Source of the DNA: Leptotrichia hongkongensis
Lineage (GTDB): Bacteria; Fusobacteriota; Fusobacteriia; Fusobacteriales; Leptotrichiaceae
DNA: 64,000 bases
Direction of reading: 5' to 3'
NCBI RefSeq assembly: GCF_041538065.1
Contig: NZ_JBGORW010000008.1
Location: forward strand, 79,116-143,115
The notes under the pieces: model-generated
Told to the model about the DNA's origin: nothing
Database searches by the model: none
Seen by the model: the letters and a program-made list of their open reading frames with translations, nothing else
Made by a program: the position numbers and the translations under genes
Shown: positions 44,658 through 53,955 of the stretch, one piece after another
How positions within the stretch are numbered: the first letter of the stretch is position 1
Layout: each line of letters opens with the position of its first letter

Positions 44658-47600
44658 TTATTCTTCTGTTGAATAATCCATTGCTGCCATTCGTTTATAG
44701 TAGTTCCAGTTGTCTTTGGCATTTTTCAAGTTTGCTTCAAGTAATTCTTTAGCTTTTTCAGGAAATTCTGCGGCTAGGGTTGCGTATCTTCGTTCTCCTA
44801 ATAGGAAATCTTCATATTTGTCCCAAGCGGGATTTCGTGTATCTAACTGCAGTGGATTTTTCCCTTTTTCAGCGAGCCTTGGATCATATCTGAAAATTGG
44901 CCAGTATCCTACTTCTGTTGCAAGTTTTTCTTCTGTCTGGAATTTACCCATTCCAGCTTTTATTCCATGCTCTATACAAGGTGAATAAGCAATTATTATT
45001 GATGGTCCTGGATAAGACTCTGCTTCTCTTATTGCTTTTAGTGTCTGATTTTGATTTGCACCCATTGAAACTTTTGCTACATAGATATTTCCATAAGTCA
45101 TAAGTATTGCAGCCAAATCCTTTTTCTTAGTTGGCTTTCCAGAAGCAGAAAATTTTGCTACTGCTCCTGCTTTTGATGCTTTTGAAGCCTGTCCTCCTGT
45201 ATTTGAGTAAACTTCAGTGTCAAGTACAAGCATATTGACATCATCTCCAGAAGCCAATACGTGGTCAAGTCCACCAAATCCAATATCATAAGCCCATCCA
45301 TCTCCTCCAAACATCCAGATAGATTTTTTGATTAGATATTGTTTTAGTTCCAATATTTCAGCTATGTTGTTTTTTACTTTCTCATTTGGATTCTTAGACT
45401 TTTCCTTTTCCATCAAAGTTACTAGTTCATCACGTATTTCCGTAGTCTTGTCTCCATCATAAAAGTTATCTGCAAATAAAGTAAATAAATCAGAAAGTTC
45501 TGTTGAAACATCAGCCTTTATTTCTTCCATTCTTTTTAAAATTCTAAGTCGAATTGTATTTACAGCCTGAAACATTCCATACCCATATTCAGCATTATCT
45601 TCAAATAGTGAAGAGGCCCATGCAGGCCCACAGCCACTTTCAGCAGTTGTATAAGGTGAAGATGGTGCAGAAGCTCCATAAATTGAAGAACATCCTGTAG
45701 CATTTGCCACAATCATACGTTCCCCAAATAACTGTGTTACCAATTTGATATAAGGTGTTTCTCCACAACCTGCACACGCTCCAGAAAATTCAAATAGAGG
45801 TTTTGCAAATTGTGAGCCTTTTACAGTATTTTTTCCTAAAATCTTATCTTTGTATGAAACATTGTTAAACAAGTAATCTGTGTATTCAATTTCATTTCTT
45901 TCAATTTGAGACTGAGTAGATTTCATAACAATGGCTTTTCCACGTGGTGCAGGACAAACATCTACACAGGCACTACATCCTGTACAGTCCAGAGGCGATA
46001 CCTGAATCTTATATTCAAGTCCATCCATTCCTCTACCAAGAGCTTTTATCGTAGGCATTCCTTCTGGTGCCTTTTTCATTTCTTCTTCATCAAGCAGAAA
46101 CGGACGTATTACAGCGTGAGGACATACATACGCACATTGATTACATTGGATACACATGTCTGGTTGCCATTCCGGCACTTCATCAGCGATTCCTCTTTTT
46201 TCATAATGTGCTGTTCCATGCTGGAAGCTTCCATCTACCATTCCATTTTCTATAATTGAGGAAACTGGTAATTCATTACCTTTCATATGGTTAATCGGAT
46301 CTGCAATCTTTTTGATAAATTCAGGTTTTGCAGCTTCAATAATTTGCTCATTGACTTCAAGGTCTGCCCATTCTGGCAATACTTCAACTTCTTCCAGACC
46401 GTCAATTCCCCTATCAATAGCATTCCAGTTTTGTTGAACAATATCCTGTCCTTTTCTTCCGTAACTTTTTTCTGCATACTCTTTCATGTATTCCTTTGCT
46501 TCTTCATGAGGAATTACTTCTGAAAGATAGAAAAAGGCTGATTGCATAATAGTGTTTGTTCTATTTCCTAATCCAATTTCTTTAGCTAATTTTGTAGCAT
46601 TTATAATGAAAAATTTGATTTTTTTTCTAGCTAGTTCCCTTTTTATCTCATTCGGAATACTTGGAATCAATTTTTCCTTTTCCCAGATTGTATTTAAGAG
46701 GAATATCCCTCCTTCTTTCAATCCAGAAATCATATCATATTTCCCAAGATATGCAGGTGCCGAACAGGCTACAAAATTAGGTCTTGTAACCAAGTAAGTT
46801 GAGCGAATTGGATTTTTACTGAATCTCAAATGAGATCTTGTCACTCCTCCAGCTTTTTTTGAATCGTACGCAAAATATCCCTGTGCATACAAATCTGTCT
46901 TATCTCCAATAATTTTTATCGAATTTTTATTTGCTCCAACTGTTCCATCTGAACCAAGCCCAAAGAACAGACATTCTTTTACATCTTCATTTCCAGTAAA
47001 CACTTCATCTTCAAGCGCAAGAGATGTAAACGTTACATCATCAATAATTCCAATTGTAAAATTATTTTTAGGCTCTTTTTGTGCAATATTCTTGAACACT
47101 GCTATAATTTGCTCTGGCGTTGTATCCTTTGATGACAGTCCATATCTTCCACCAACAATTTCAGGTGCATTTTCACGTCCATAGTAAAGTGCCTTTACAT
47201 CCATATATAATGGCTCACCCAATGCTCCAGGCTCTTTTGTCCTGTCAAGCACAGCAATCTTTTTCACACTTTTTGGCATTGCATCAAAAAAATACTTGCT
47301 GGAGAAAGGACGATACAAATGAACATTCAGTACACCTACATTTTCCCCATTTTTATTCAGATAATCCACAACTTCCTTTATTGTTTCATTTACAGACCCC
47401 ATTGCAATAATAACTCTTTCAGCAGTTTCTGATCCATAATAAACAAAAGGTGCATAGTTCCGTCCTGTCTTTTCGCTAATTTTTTTCATATAGTCATTTA
47501 CAATATCAGGTACAGCTTCATAAAATTTATTTTGGGCTTCTCTTGCCTGAAAATAAATATCGTCATTCTGAGCTGTTCCCCTTGTTACAGGATTTTCTGG

Positions 47601-48227
47601 ATTCAATGCTCTTTCCCTAAATTCCTGAACAGCTTTTTTATCAAGCAGGCTTTCAAGAAACTCATAATCCATAACCTCTATTTTATTTATCTCATGCGAA
47701 GTCCTAAATCCATCAAAAAAATGCATTACCGGCACTCTCGACTTAATTGCTGCCAAATGTGCAATTCCAGCAAGATCCATAACTTCCTGAACTGAACTTG
47801 TCGCAAGCATAGTCCATCCTGTCATTCTAGCCGAGTAAATATCCTGATGATCTCCAAATATTGATAACGCCTGTGTAGAAATAGCTCTTGCCGCCACGTG
47901 CATTACACCTGGAAGCAATTCCCCAGCTATTTTATACATATTAGGTATTTTTAATAGTAATCCTTGAGAAGCAGTAAACGTAGTGGTCAAAGCTCCAGTT
48001 TGTAATGATCCGTGTACAATTCCTGCAGCTCCAGCCTCTGATTGCATTTCCACAACCTTTACTGGCATTCCAAATAAATTTTCCTTTCCGTATGATGCCC
48101 ATTGATCTACAAGCTCTGACATAGTTGATGACGGAGTAATCGGATAAATTCCAGCAACTTCCGTAAATGCGTAAGCTATGTGAGCTGCAGCTTGGTTACC
48201 ATCCATTGTTTTCATATTTTTTGTCAT
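44658..48227 (-). CDS. nifJ: Pyruvate:ferredoxin (flavodoxin) oxidoreductase
   Basis: This cytosolic enzyme oxidatively decarboxylates pyruvate to acetyl-CoA, reducing ferredoxin or flavodoxin. The 1189 residues are the single-chain form: domain I YPITPSSTMSE, domain III with CoA-binding elements, a ferredoxin-like domain with two 4Fe-4S motifs (CIQCNQCAYVCPHA and CTGCSACVDVCPAP), then the thiamine-diphosphate domain with SGACAGCGETPYIKL (proximal cluster) and DTEVYSNTGGQ. I start at the ATG at 48225-48227, since GGAGGG lies 4 bases upstream; a longer frame of 21 extra codons lacks such a site. Promoter at 48304-48332. Confidence 0.97.
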   Translation of the reverse strand: MTKNMKTMDGNQAAAHIAYAFTEVAGIYPITPSSTMSELVDQWASYGKENLFGMPVKVVEMQSEAGAAGIVHGSLQTGALTTTFTASQGLLLKIPNMYKIAGELLPGVMHVAARAISTQALSIFGDHQDIYSARMTGWTMLATSSVQEVMDLAGIAHLAAIKSRVPVMHFFDGFRTSHEINKIEVMDYEFLESLLDKKAVQEFRERALNPENPVTRGTAQNDDIYFQAREAQNKFYEAVPDIVNDYMKKISEKTGRNYAPFVYYGSETAERVIIAMGSVNETIKEVVDYLNKNGENVGVLNVHLYRPFSSKYFFDAMPKSVKKIAVLDRTKEPGALGEPLYMDVKALYYGRENAPEIVGGRYGLSSKDTTPEQIIAVFKNIAQKEPKNNFTIGIIDDVTFTSLALEDEVFTGNEDVKECLFFGLGSDGTVGANKNSIKIIGDKTDLYAQGYFAYDSKKAGGVTRSHLRFSKNPIRSTYLVTRPNFVACSAPAYLGKYDMISGLKEGGIFLLNTIWEKEKLIPSIPNEIKRELARKKIKFFIINATKLAKEIGLGNRTNTIMQSAFFYLSEVIPHEEAKEYMKEYAEKSYGRKGQDIVQQNWNAIDRGIDGLEEVEVLPEWADLEVNEQIIEAAKPEFIKKIADPINHMKGNELPVSSIIENGMVDGSFQHGTAHYEKRGIADEVPEWQPDMCIQCNQCAYVCPHAVIRPFLLDEEEMKKAPEGMPTIKALGRGMDGLEYKIQVSPLDCTGCSACVDVCPAPRGKAIVMKSTQSQIERNEIEYTDYLFNNVSYKDKILGKNTVKGSQFAKPLFEFSGACAGCGETPYIKLVTQLFGERMIVANATGCSSIYGASAPSSPYTTAESGCGPAWASSLFEDNAEYGYGMFQAVNTIRLRILKRMEEIKADVSTELSDLFTLFADNFYDGDKTTEIRDELVTLMEKEKSKNPNEKVKNNIAEILELKQYLIKKSIWMFGGDGWAYDIGFGGLDHVLASGDDVNMLVLDTEVYSNTGGQASKASKAGAVAKFSASGKPTKKKDLAAILMTYGNIYVAKVSMGANQNQTLKAIREAESYPGPSIIIAYSPCIEHGIKAGMGKFQTEEKLATEVGYWPIFRYDPRLAEKGKNPLQLDTRNPAWDKYEDFLLGERRYATLAAEFPEKAKELLEANLKNAKDNWNYYKRMAAMDYSTEE

Positions 48228-48303
48228 TTTTCCCTCCAAATTAAGAAACTTTATAACTTTTTCATTTTTTGTTTCATTATAAAATTTCAATTACATATAT
48301 ATA

Positions 48304-48332
48304 ATTATATATTTTCTAGTCCAATTTTGCAA
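48304..48332 (-). promoter_or_regulatory. Predicted sigma-70 promoter of nifJ
   Basis: On the minus strand TTGCAA and TATAAT are separated by 17 bases, about 75 bases upstream of nifJ. The remaining sequence up to 48695 shows no gene. Confidence 0.65.
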
Positions 48333-48695
48333 TTATTTTTTAACTTTTCTTTTTATTTTTATGAATCAAGTCATTGTTAGTAAAGTTTTTCTCTTTTATT
48401 TTCGCAGGATTACTCATTACCAGCAAAAAATACTCCTATGGACTAGTTTGTACTAAACTATGTTTAAAAATGAAAATTGTATTTTTATTATTTTGAAATA
48501 GTAGGTTTTTATCCTTTGTCGGAAAAGTTTGTAATAATTTCGTTATTTAAATGGTCTTTAATATTAAAAAGAAATTTCATTTCTAAAAAATTACAATTAT
48601 TTTTAGTTTAACTATAATTAGTTAATAGTTTTAGATTAAACACTATTGAAAAGGAATACTGTATTTTAGAAAAAATAAATCCATGCGAAAAAAGT

Positions 48696-48724
48696 TTGCT
48701 TATTTATAAAATTTAGTATATAAT
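48696..48724 (+). promoter_or_regulatory. Predicted promoter of the DUF3298-like gene
   Basis: TTGCTT and TATAAT are separated by 17 bases, 40 bases upstream of the start codon. Confidence 0.6.
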
Positions 48725-48764
48725 ATACTAAAAACAAAAAATAAATTTTGAGGTGATTATAAAA

Positions 48765-49415
48765 ATGAAAAAACTAACATTATTTTTTATGACATTGCTT
48801 TTATTTAATGTGTCATTTGCAAAGGAAAAAATTGATACTACTTTTACATTTCGAGATTTTTCTCCAACATCAGCGAGTATTGTAAGAGTTACTCCAAAAA
48901 CAAAAATTGAAAATAAATCAAGAATTTCATATCCTGTATTTGCTGGTAGAAATTCTACTGTTACTAAAAATATGAATACAAATGTAACAAGATTTATCTC
49001 TGATTATAAATCTACAAAACATATTTCTTATAATGTTTCTTACGATGTAACAGCAAACAACAGTTCATTTGTAAGTATTTTATTTACAATTGAATTAACA
49101 GACAACGATACAGGACAAAAAGCAAAACTTCACAATGCAATGACATTCAACTTAAAAAATGGAAAAGTTTTACAGCTTAAAGACCTATTTGCCGATGGAT
49201 TTGAATCTTCTCTATCAAGTGCAATTAATAATAAATTTAAACAGTTTGGTCTTCCTCAAGTTGATAAATTTGATGCAATTGTAAAACAGCAAAATTTCTA
49301 CATGGAAAATGATTCTATTATCTTTATTTACAATAAAGGTGAAGCTTCTAATTTTGCTGATGGGGAAGTATTTATTCCATTCTTATTGACAGATTTAATA
49401 GGAATCTTAAAATAA
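48765..49415 (+). CDS. Secreted DUF3298-like protein
   Basis: The 216-residue protein has a signal peptide (MKKLTLFFMTLLLFNVSFA). The mature part resembles the DUF4163/DUF3298 proteins (RsiV-like extracytoplasmic domains): ISYPVFAGRNSTVTKNMNT, FTIELTDNDTGQKAK, AMTFNLKNGKVLQLKDLFADG, then FDAIVKQQNFYMENDSIIFIYNKGE and a final FIPFLLTDL. The assignment is by pattern memory. There is no membrane anchor, so it is unlikely to be an anti-sigma factor itself. The ATG is preceded by GAGGTGA; a GTG inside that site is rejected as start. It has its own promoter and terminator. Confidence 0.82.
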   Translation: MKKLTLFFMTLLLFNVSFAKEKIDTTFTFRDFSPTSASIVRVTPKTKIENKSRISYPVFAGRNSTVTKNMNTNVTRFISDYKSTKHISYNVSYDVTANNSSFVSILFTIELTDNDTGQKAKLHNAMTFNLKNGKVLQLKDLFADGFESSLSSAINNKFKQFGLPQVDKFDAIVKQQNFYMENDSIIFIYNKGEASNFADGEVFIPFLLTDLIGILK

Positions 49416-49440
49416 TTTTAAACTAAATATATTAATTAAA

Positions 49441-49490
49441 AAATACACTAAAAAATAAATTTTACTTTATTAATAGTGTATTTTTTTATT
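49441..49490. terminator. Bidirectional terminator between the DUF3298-like gene and ldcA
   Basis: AAATACACTA (49441-49450) pairs with TAGTGTATTT (49474-49483) and is followed by a T-run on plus. The A-run before it gives T residues on minus. Confidence 0.75.
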
Positions 49491-50563
49491 TACTTTGTAG
49501 CTTTTTCTATTAAAATTTCACGTTTGTAAGTATCCATACTGGCTTTTGCTCCAATTGGCACGGTAATAAATGGTCTTACGTGTCCAGATTTGAAATTTTT
49601 TACAATCGGAACATTTAATTTCCCAAAGTTATCATAAAAAACTTCATCAATAGTCATATCTGTTGGATCTGACTGTTTAGGATTCTTAAAATCTCCTAAT
49701 ATGATTCCCTGTAATTTATCAAATTTTCCAGCCAGTTTTAATTGTTTCAACATTCTGTCCACACGATAGCTTGCTTCGTTTGTTTCTTCTAGAAATAATA
49801 TTTTCCCATCTGTATTAATTTCGTGGTCTGTTCCAAGTGTAGCAACTACTAATGACAAATTTCCACCAGTAATCCTTCCGCTTCCACGTCCAGTTTTCAT
49901 GATTGAATAAGTATCATCAAAACCTAACAAATTATACGACTCATTACTTGTAAAAGCTTTATTAAAGGCATTTTCTGTAACTGGCGGAATATTTTTCAAA
50001 TTATCTGCCATAGGTCCGTGAAATGTCACAAGCCCAGTTTTTTCATTAATTGCGAGTAATAAAGTTGTATTATCGCTAAATCCTGAAATAATTTTAGGAT
50101 TTTTCTTGATTACGTCATAATTTAATTTATCTACAATTCTAATTCCGCCATATCCGCCACGTACAGCAAAAATAGCATTAATCTTAGGATTTGCAAACAT
50201 ATCATTTATATCTTTTGCTCTTACATCGTCAGTTCCTCCAAATCCGTACCATCTTGATGAAAATGACTGTCCATATACAACATTAAATCCTCTGCTTGTC
50301 AAATATTCTATTTCTGCGTAACTATTTTCGTTAGTATAGTTTGCAGGTGCTATTAAACCAATTGTATCGCCTGGTTTTAGTCCTTTTGGAATTATAATTT
50401 CATTTACTGTATTATTTTTTGAACTCTGAGAATCTACAACATTTTTTATTTTTGTACTTACGCCTGAACTACTTCTTGTTGTATTGTATGCGGCATTTAA
50501 TGTTAAACTAGTTGTTAATAGTCCTAATAGTAACAATTTTTTATTTATTTTTATTGTTCTCAC
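49490..50563 (-). CDS. ldcA: LD-carboxypeptidase, peptidase S66 family
   Basis: The 357-residue protein has a signal-peptide-like N-terminus (KKLLLLGLLTTSLTLNAA) and an S66 domain from about 60: GDTIGLIAPAN, FAVRGGYGGIRIVDKL, GFSDNTTLL with the nucleophile Ser163, the glutamate in LFLEETNEASYRVDRML, and the histidine His328 in SGHVRPFITVPIG. All three catalytic residues are therefore present. S66 enzymes trim the terminal D-alanine from tetrapeptide stems; relatives (MccF) give microcin immunity. Export is unusual, since classical LdcA is cytosolic. The start is probably GTG with AAGGAA very close. Confidence 0.88.
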   Translation of the reverse strand: MRTIKINKKLLLLGLLTTSLTLNAAYNTTRSSSGVSTKIKNVVDSQSSKNNTVNEIIIPKGLKPGDTIGLIAPANYTNENSYAEIEYLTSRGFNVVYGQSFSSRWYGFGGTDDVRAKDINDMFANPKINAIFAVRGGYGGIRIVDKLNYDVIKKNPKIISGFSDNTTLLLAINEKTGLVTFHGPMADNLKNIPPVTENAFNKAFTSNESYNLLGFDDTYSIMKTGRGSGRITGGNLSLVVATLGTDHEINTDGKILFLEETNEASYRVDRMLKQLKLAGKFDKLQGIILGDFKNPKQSDPTDMTIDEVFYDNFGKLNVPIVKNFKSGHVRPFITVPIGAKASMDTYKREILIEKATK

Positions 50564-50690
50564 TTCCTTTTATAAATTTGATTTTTAATAAATTTTCCAA
50601 AAAAATAGGCAATTTATCTTAATATTCACAATTAAGATGCCTTGCCTAATTATACCAAATAATTTTATAGTTTACAATTTTTTATTTAAC

Positions 50691-51830
50691 TTATTTCTTC
50701 ATCGCTTGAACTTGTTTTAAAACTTCTGCTGCCCCACTTACCTTGTTATTTACAGCTTCTTGTAAAATTTTAACTGCTTCAGCTTTTTTTCCTTGTCCTG
50801 CGTAAACTTGTCCCAAAACAACTTTTGCAGTGTTGTCCTTGTCTTCAGTTATAGCTTTTTGTAAATATTTTTCAGCTAACGCTCCTGCTCCAACTCCTCC
50901 GAAATAAGTTCCAATTTGTCTGTTTGTAACTTTAGCTGATTTTAATTGACTATAAATTGAATTTAATTTTGCAGTATTGTTTTGCACTTCATAAATTCCT
51001 AACAATAAAATTTTTGCACTTGTATTCTTAGGTTCTGCAGCTACAGTTTTTGCTAAATATTCCTCAGCTTTTGCAGGATTATTTTGCTGCAGGTAGAAAG
51101 TACCTAACATTCCTAAGATTTGTCCATTTTTACCTTGTGAAGCTGTATTCATTTCTAATAAATATTTTTCAGCTTGTGCTGGATTCTTTTCATTCATAGC
51201 AATTTCAGCTAGCAAGATTCCTGCTCCATTTACACGATCTTTCGCTCCAGTGTATGCTTTTTGTAAATATGATTTAGCTTGTGCATTGTTATTTTTTGTT
51301 AAATAATATTGTCCAATGTTGTAATTTACTTCAGCTACAAAATCTTTATTTGAAGATTGTACTGCTTTATTGTATCTTGCTGTTCCTTTTGATTGTTCGT
51401 TATTATCAAAATAGAAGATAATTAAGCTTGATACTATGTCAGCATTACTTCCACCAGATTTTTCATCTGTCCAAAGAATATATTTTTCAGCTTCAGCTTT
51501 ATTTTTTTGTTGAATTCCCACTAAGTAAAGTAATCTTGCAGCTTCAATAGCTTCTGCATTTGTAGATTTTCCATTTCCCCAAGCAGCTTGTAAATAAGGT
51601 TTTGCTTGAGCTACTTTATTTTCTTGCAAATAATATGCCCCTAATTCAAGATTAGCTTTTTGTGCATAAGCAGCATCTGTTCCTTTAGCAACTCCTTCCA
51701 ATACCTTTACTGCTTCAGCTACTTTTTTCTCTCCTGCTAGTTTTACTGCTTTTTCATAATCTGATTTTCCATCAGCAAATGAAATTGCCCCTGTTACTAA
51801 AATAGCTCCTATTAGTAATATTTTTTTCAT
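50691..51830 (-). CDS. Secreted tetratricopeptide-repeat protein
   Basis: The 379-residue protein has a signal peptide (MKKILLIGAILVTGAISFA). It is then built of TPR-like repeats of 34-36 residues with the consensus of Ala, Tyr and Leu positions (YEKAVKLAGEKKVAEAVKVLE, YLTKNNNAQAKSYLQKAY, YLQQNNPAKAEEYLAKTVA, VLGQVYAGQGKKAEAVKILQEA). About nine units are visible. It is likely a periplasmic or surface scaffold. No enzyme domain is seen. GGAGGAAAA precedes the ATG. It lies between dapH and ldcA. Confidence 0.88.
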   Translation of the reverse strand: MKKILLIGAILVTGAISFADGKSDYEKAVKLAGEKKVAEAVKVLEGVAKGTDAAYAQKANLELGAYYLQENKVAQAKPYLQAAWGNGKSTNAEAIEAARLLYLVGIQQKNKAEAEKYILWTDEKSGGSNADIVSSLIIFYFDNNEQSKGTARYNKAVQSSNKDFVAEVNYNIGQYYLTKNNNAQAKSYLQKAYTGAKDRVNGAGILLAEIAMNEKNPAQAEKYLLEMNTASQGKNGQILGMLGTFYLQQNNPAKAEEYLAKTVAAEPKNTSAKILLLGIYEVQNNTAKLNSIYSQLKSAKVTNRQIGTYFGGVGAGALAEKYLQKAITEDKDNTAKVVLGQVYAGQGKKAEAVKILQEAVNNKVSGAAEVLKQVQAMKK

Positions 51831-51984
51831 TTTTCCTCCTAAATAATTTGAATTTATCCTTTTATTTAAATGTACACATTTATTTCACAAACTTATTTTA
51901 TCATTTTTAAATTTGATTTTACTTATAAAGTTGCGTAAATAATTCTAAGAATTGCTTTTTTATTCGTCTTTTTATAAAAAAGTA

Positions 51985-52683
51985 CTAAATATTTCTCAAA
52001 GCATCAACTAATTCTGTTTTTGAAGCAGTCTTTGCATCTACACCTTTTATGATTCTAGCAGGCGTTCCAGCTACAACAACACCTTCTGGCACGTTTTCTG
52101 TAACAATCGCTCCAGCTGCAACAACCGAACCTTTTCCTACTCTTACACCTTCCAGTACAACAGCATTCGCTCCAATAACTACATCGTCTTCAATAACTAC
52201 TGGATCTGCCGAAGGTGGCTCAATAACTCCTGCAAGTACAGCTCCTGCACCAATGTGACAATTTTTACCAACTTTTGCACGTCCACCAAGTACAACGTTC
52301 ATATCAATCATTGTTCCTTCACCAATCTCAGCACCGATATTTATAACAGCTCCCATCATTATAACAGCTCTGTCTCCAATGGTTACTTTATCACGAATAA
52401 ACACTCCTGGCTCAATTCTTGCATTAATATTTTTAATATCAAGCATAGGAACACCAGAATTTCTTCTATCATTTTTCAGATAATAATTATTAAGATTATT
52501 TTCACTAATAATTTTTTCAATTTCTTCCCAATCTCCAAAAACTATCTTTAAGCCTTCTTTTCCTATTACTTTACAAGAATAAGCATTTTTTATGTCTTCA
52601 TCTGTATAAAGTTCCACAGGTGTGGTCTTCTTGGCATCAGCAATATATTGAATAATCGCCTTTGATTTTTCCAATTCAGTCAT
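51985..52683 (-). CDS. dapH: Tetrahydrodipicolinate N-acetyltransferase
   Basis: DapH acetylates tetrahydrodipicolinate with acetyl-CoA in the acetylase branch of lysine and diaminopimelate synthesis. The 232 residues have the DapH N-terminal domain (QYIADAKKTTPVELYTD, then VIGKEGLKIVFGDWEEIE), followed by a left-handed beta helix of hexapeptide repeats (IEPGVFIRDKVTIGDRAVIMMG in parts, IGEGTMIDMNVVLGGRAKVG, IEPPSADPVVIEDDVVIGANAVV) and the C-terminal GTPARIIKGVD. The PPSADP insert is the DapH marker versus other hexapeptide acyltransferases. GGAGGAGTAGA precedes the ATG. Confidence 0.94.
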   Translation of the reverse strand: MTELEKSKAIIQYIADAKKTTPVELYTDEDIKNAYSCKVIGKEGLKIVFGDWEEIEKIISENNLNNYYLKNDRRNSGVPMLDIKNINARIEPGVFIRDKVTIGDRAVIMMGAVINIGAEIGEGTMIDMNVVLGGRAKVGKNCHIGAGAVLAGVIEPPSADPVVIEDDVVIGANAVVLEGVRVGKGSVVAAGAIVTENVPEGVVVAGTPARIIKGVDAKTASKTELVDALRNI

Positions 52684-52884
52684 TCTACTCCTCCAGTTTT
52701 ATTTTTACATATTATGATTTTTTAATCATTGTATTTTTCGTATTTTAGCATTTTTTTCTGATTTTTACAACTGTAATTTGTTTTTTTAACTTTTTATTTT
52801 GATTAAACATAATTCGTTTTCAATATATAAATAACGGAATTTAAATTTTATATTAAACATTTGTTTCCGATAATATTTTAAAAA

Positions 52885-52991
52885 TATACTCAAACCTATT
52901 TAAAATTAAACTACTAAAAATTATATTGATTTAGGGTTTGAGTAAAATAGTCATAGCCTTTTGAGTTTAGTTTTAAAGCAGTTTTACTATA
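52885..52991 (+). repeat. R2 MITE-like repeat, copy 2
   Basis: A 107-bp copy in the same orientation as copy 1 (TATACTCAAACC ... GTTTTACTATA). It lies about 70 bases upstream of the rnpB promoter and forms an inverted pair with copy 3 on the other side of rnpB. The rest of the 52684-53060 gap shows nothing else. Confidence 0.75.
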
Positions 52992-53060
52992 TAATAGGTA
53001 TATTTTTTTACTATTGATTATTTTCTAAAAAATTATAATCTTTTTTGAAATAGAAATAAA

Positions 53061-53090
53061 TTGACAAGAATAGATAAAAAATGTTACTAT
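53061..53090 (+). promoter_or_regulatory. rnpB promoter
   Basis: TTGACA and TACTAT are separated by 18 bases, placing transcription start near 53097, where the P1 helix of RNase P RNA begins. Confidence 0.7.
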
Positions 53091-53096
53091 AAATTC

Positions 53097-53443
53097 AGGT
53101 TTTGGAGTTAATCGCTTGAAAATTTATTTTTAAGAGGAAAGTCTGGACTTTGCAGGGCAAGGGAGGCAGCTAACGGCTGCTGGGAGAAATCTTAAGGAAA
53201 GTGCCACAGAAAAGAAACCGCCTGTCTTTTTCAGGTAAGGGTGAAAAGGTAGTGTAAGAGACTACCAGTAGTTTAAGAGATTAAATTAGCTAGGTAAACC
53301 CCTCCCAAAGCAAGAGCAAGCAGAAAGTTATTAAGAGGCGGCCCGTCTTGACTTGATTGGTAGCTCGCTAAAATCCATAAGCAATTATTGATTTAGATAA
53401 ATGATTAACAAATACAGAATCCGGCTTATACCAAGGCCTACCT
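53097..53443 (+). ncRNA. rnpB: RNase P RNA
   Basis: This is the catalytic RNA that trims the 5' leader of pre-tRNAs, working with the RnpA protein (not in this window). Conserved blocks appear in order: GAGGAAAGTCTGGACTTTGC (CRI), GGGTGAAAAGG, TAAACCCC, AGAGCAAGCAGAA, then AGATAAATGATTA and ACAGAATCCGGCTTA (CRV). The 5' AGGTTTTGG and 3' CCAAGGCCTACCT close helix P1. About 347 nt, a normal size. Whether it is type A or B needs a structure model. A promoter and a terminator flank it closely. Confidence 0.96.
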
Positions 53444-53445
53444 AG

Positions 53446-53472
53446 ACTCAGAAATTTTCTGAGTTTTTCTTT
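53446..53472 (+). terminator. rnpB terminator
   Basis: ACTCAGAA and TTCTGAGT form an eight-base stem followed by TTTTCTTTTTT, right after the rnpB 3' end. Confidence 0.85.
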
Positions 53473-53530
53473 TTTATAAATACATTAAATACATTCAAAC
53501 TTACAGCAATTTTATTCCAAATAATGAATT

Positions 53531-53635
53531 TATAGTAAAACTAGTTTAAAATAGAACTCAAAAATTATGACTATTTTACTCAAACCCTAAATTATATAAT
53601 TTCTATCAGTTCAATTTTAAATAGGTTCGAGTATA
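53531..53635 (-). repeat. R2 MITE-like repeat, copy 3
   Basis: A 105-bp copy in reverse orientation: TATAGTAAAACTAG ... GGTTCGAGTATA. It is nearly identical to copy 4 and inverted relative to copy 2 across rnpB. It lies between the rnpB terminator and the glgP regulatory region. Confidence 0.75.
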
Positions 53636-53746
53636 TTACAAACTTTTCCAATGAAGAATGAAAACCAATTTTTCTAAAAATATAACCTTTAAATAATAAA
53701 TTAACCAACTTTTATTTCCTCAAGTCTTTTCATACCCTAATCTTTC

Positions 53747-53764
53747 GACATTTACGTAAACGTC
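53747..53764. promoter_or_regulatory. LacI-type palindromic operator candidate before glgP
   Basis: GACATTTACGTAAACGTC is an 18-base palindrome with one mismatched pair (positions 4/15) and a perfect central TTTACGTAAA. It abuts the -35 of a consensus promoter. The central CG and the flanking bases resemble LacI/GalR-family sites such as MalR or CcpA operators; which regulator binds is unknown. Confidence 0.5.
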
Positions 53765-53793
53765 TTGACAAACTTTAAAATAAATTATATAAT
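53765..53793 (+). promoter_or_regulatory. Perfect consensus promoter of glgP
   Basis: TTGACA and TATAAT are separated by exactly 17 bases. It gives a leader of about 155 nt before the GTG start. Within that leader AAAATTGGAT (53818-53827) and ATCCAATTTT (53879-53888) form a perfect 10-bp stem around a 51-base loop. Confidence 0.75.
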
Positions 53794-53955
53794 ATGGCAA
53801 CATAGTAAAACAACTTTAAAATTGGATATAACTTATAATTAAATTGCTTAAATCACAAGTTTATTTATTATAATAATAATCCAATTTTGAAGTGGTTAAA
53901 CCATTAAATTTATTATAAAAAACAAAAATTTATTTGAAAGGAAATAATTAAAACA

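Noticed and set aside
48228..48290. 21-residue N-terminal extension of NifJ
   Set aside because: The GGAGGG ribosome binding site sits inside this extension, and the family starts near the internal ATG.
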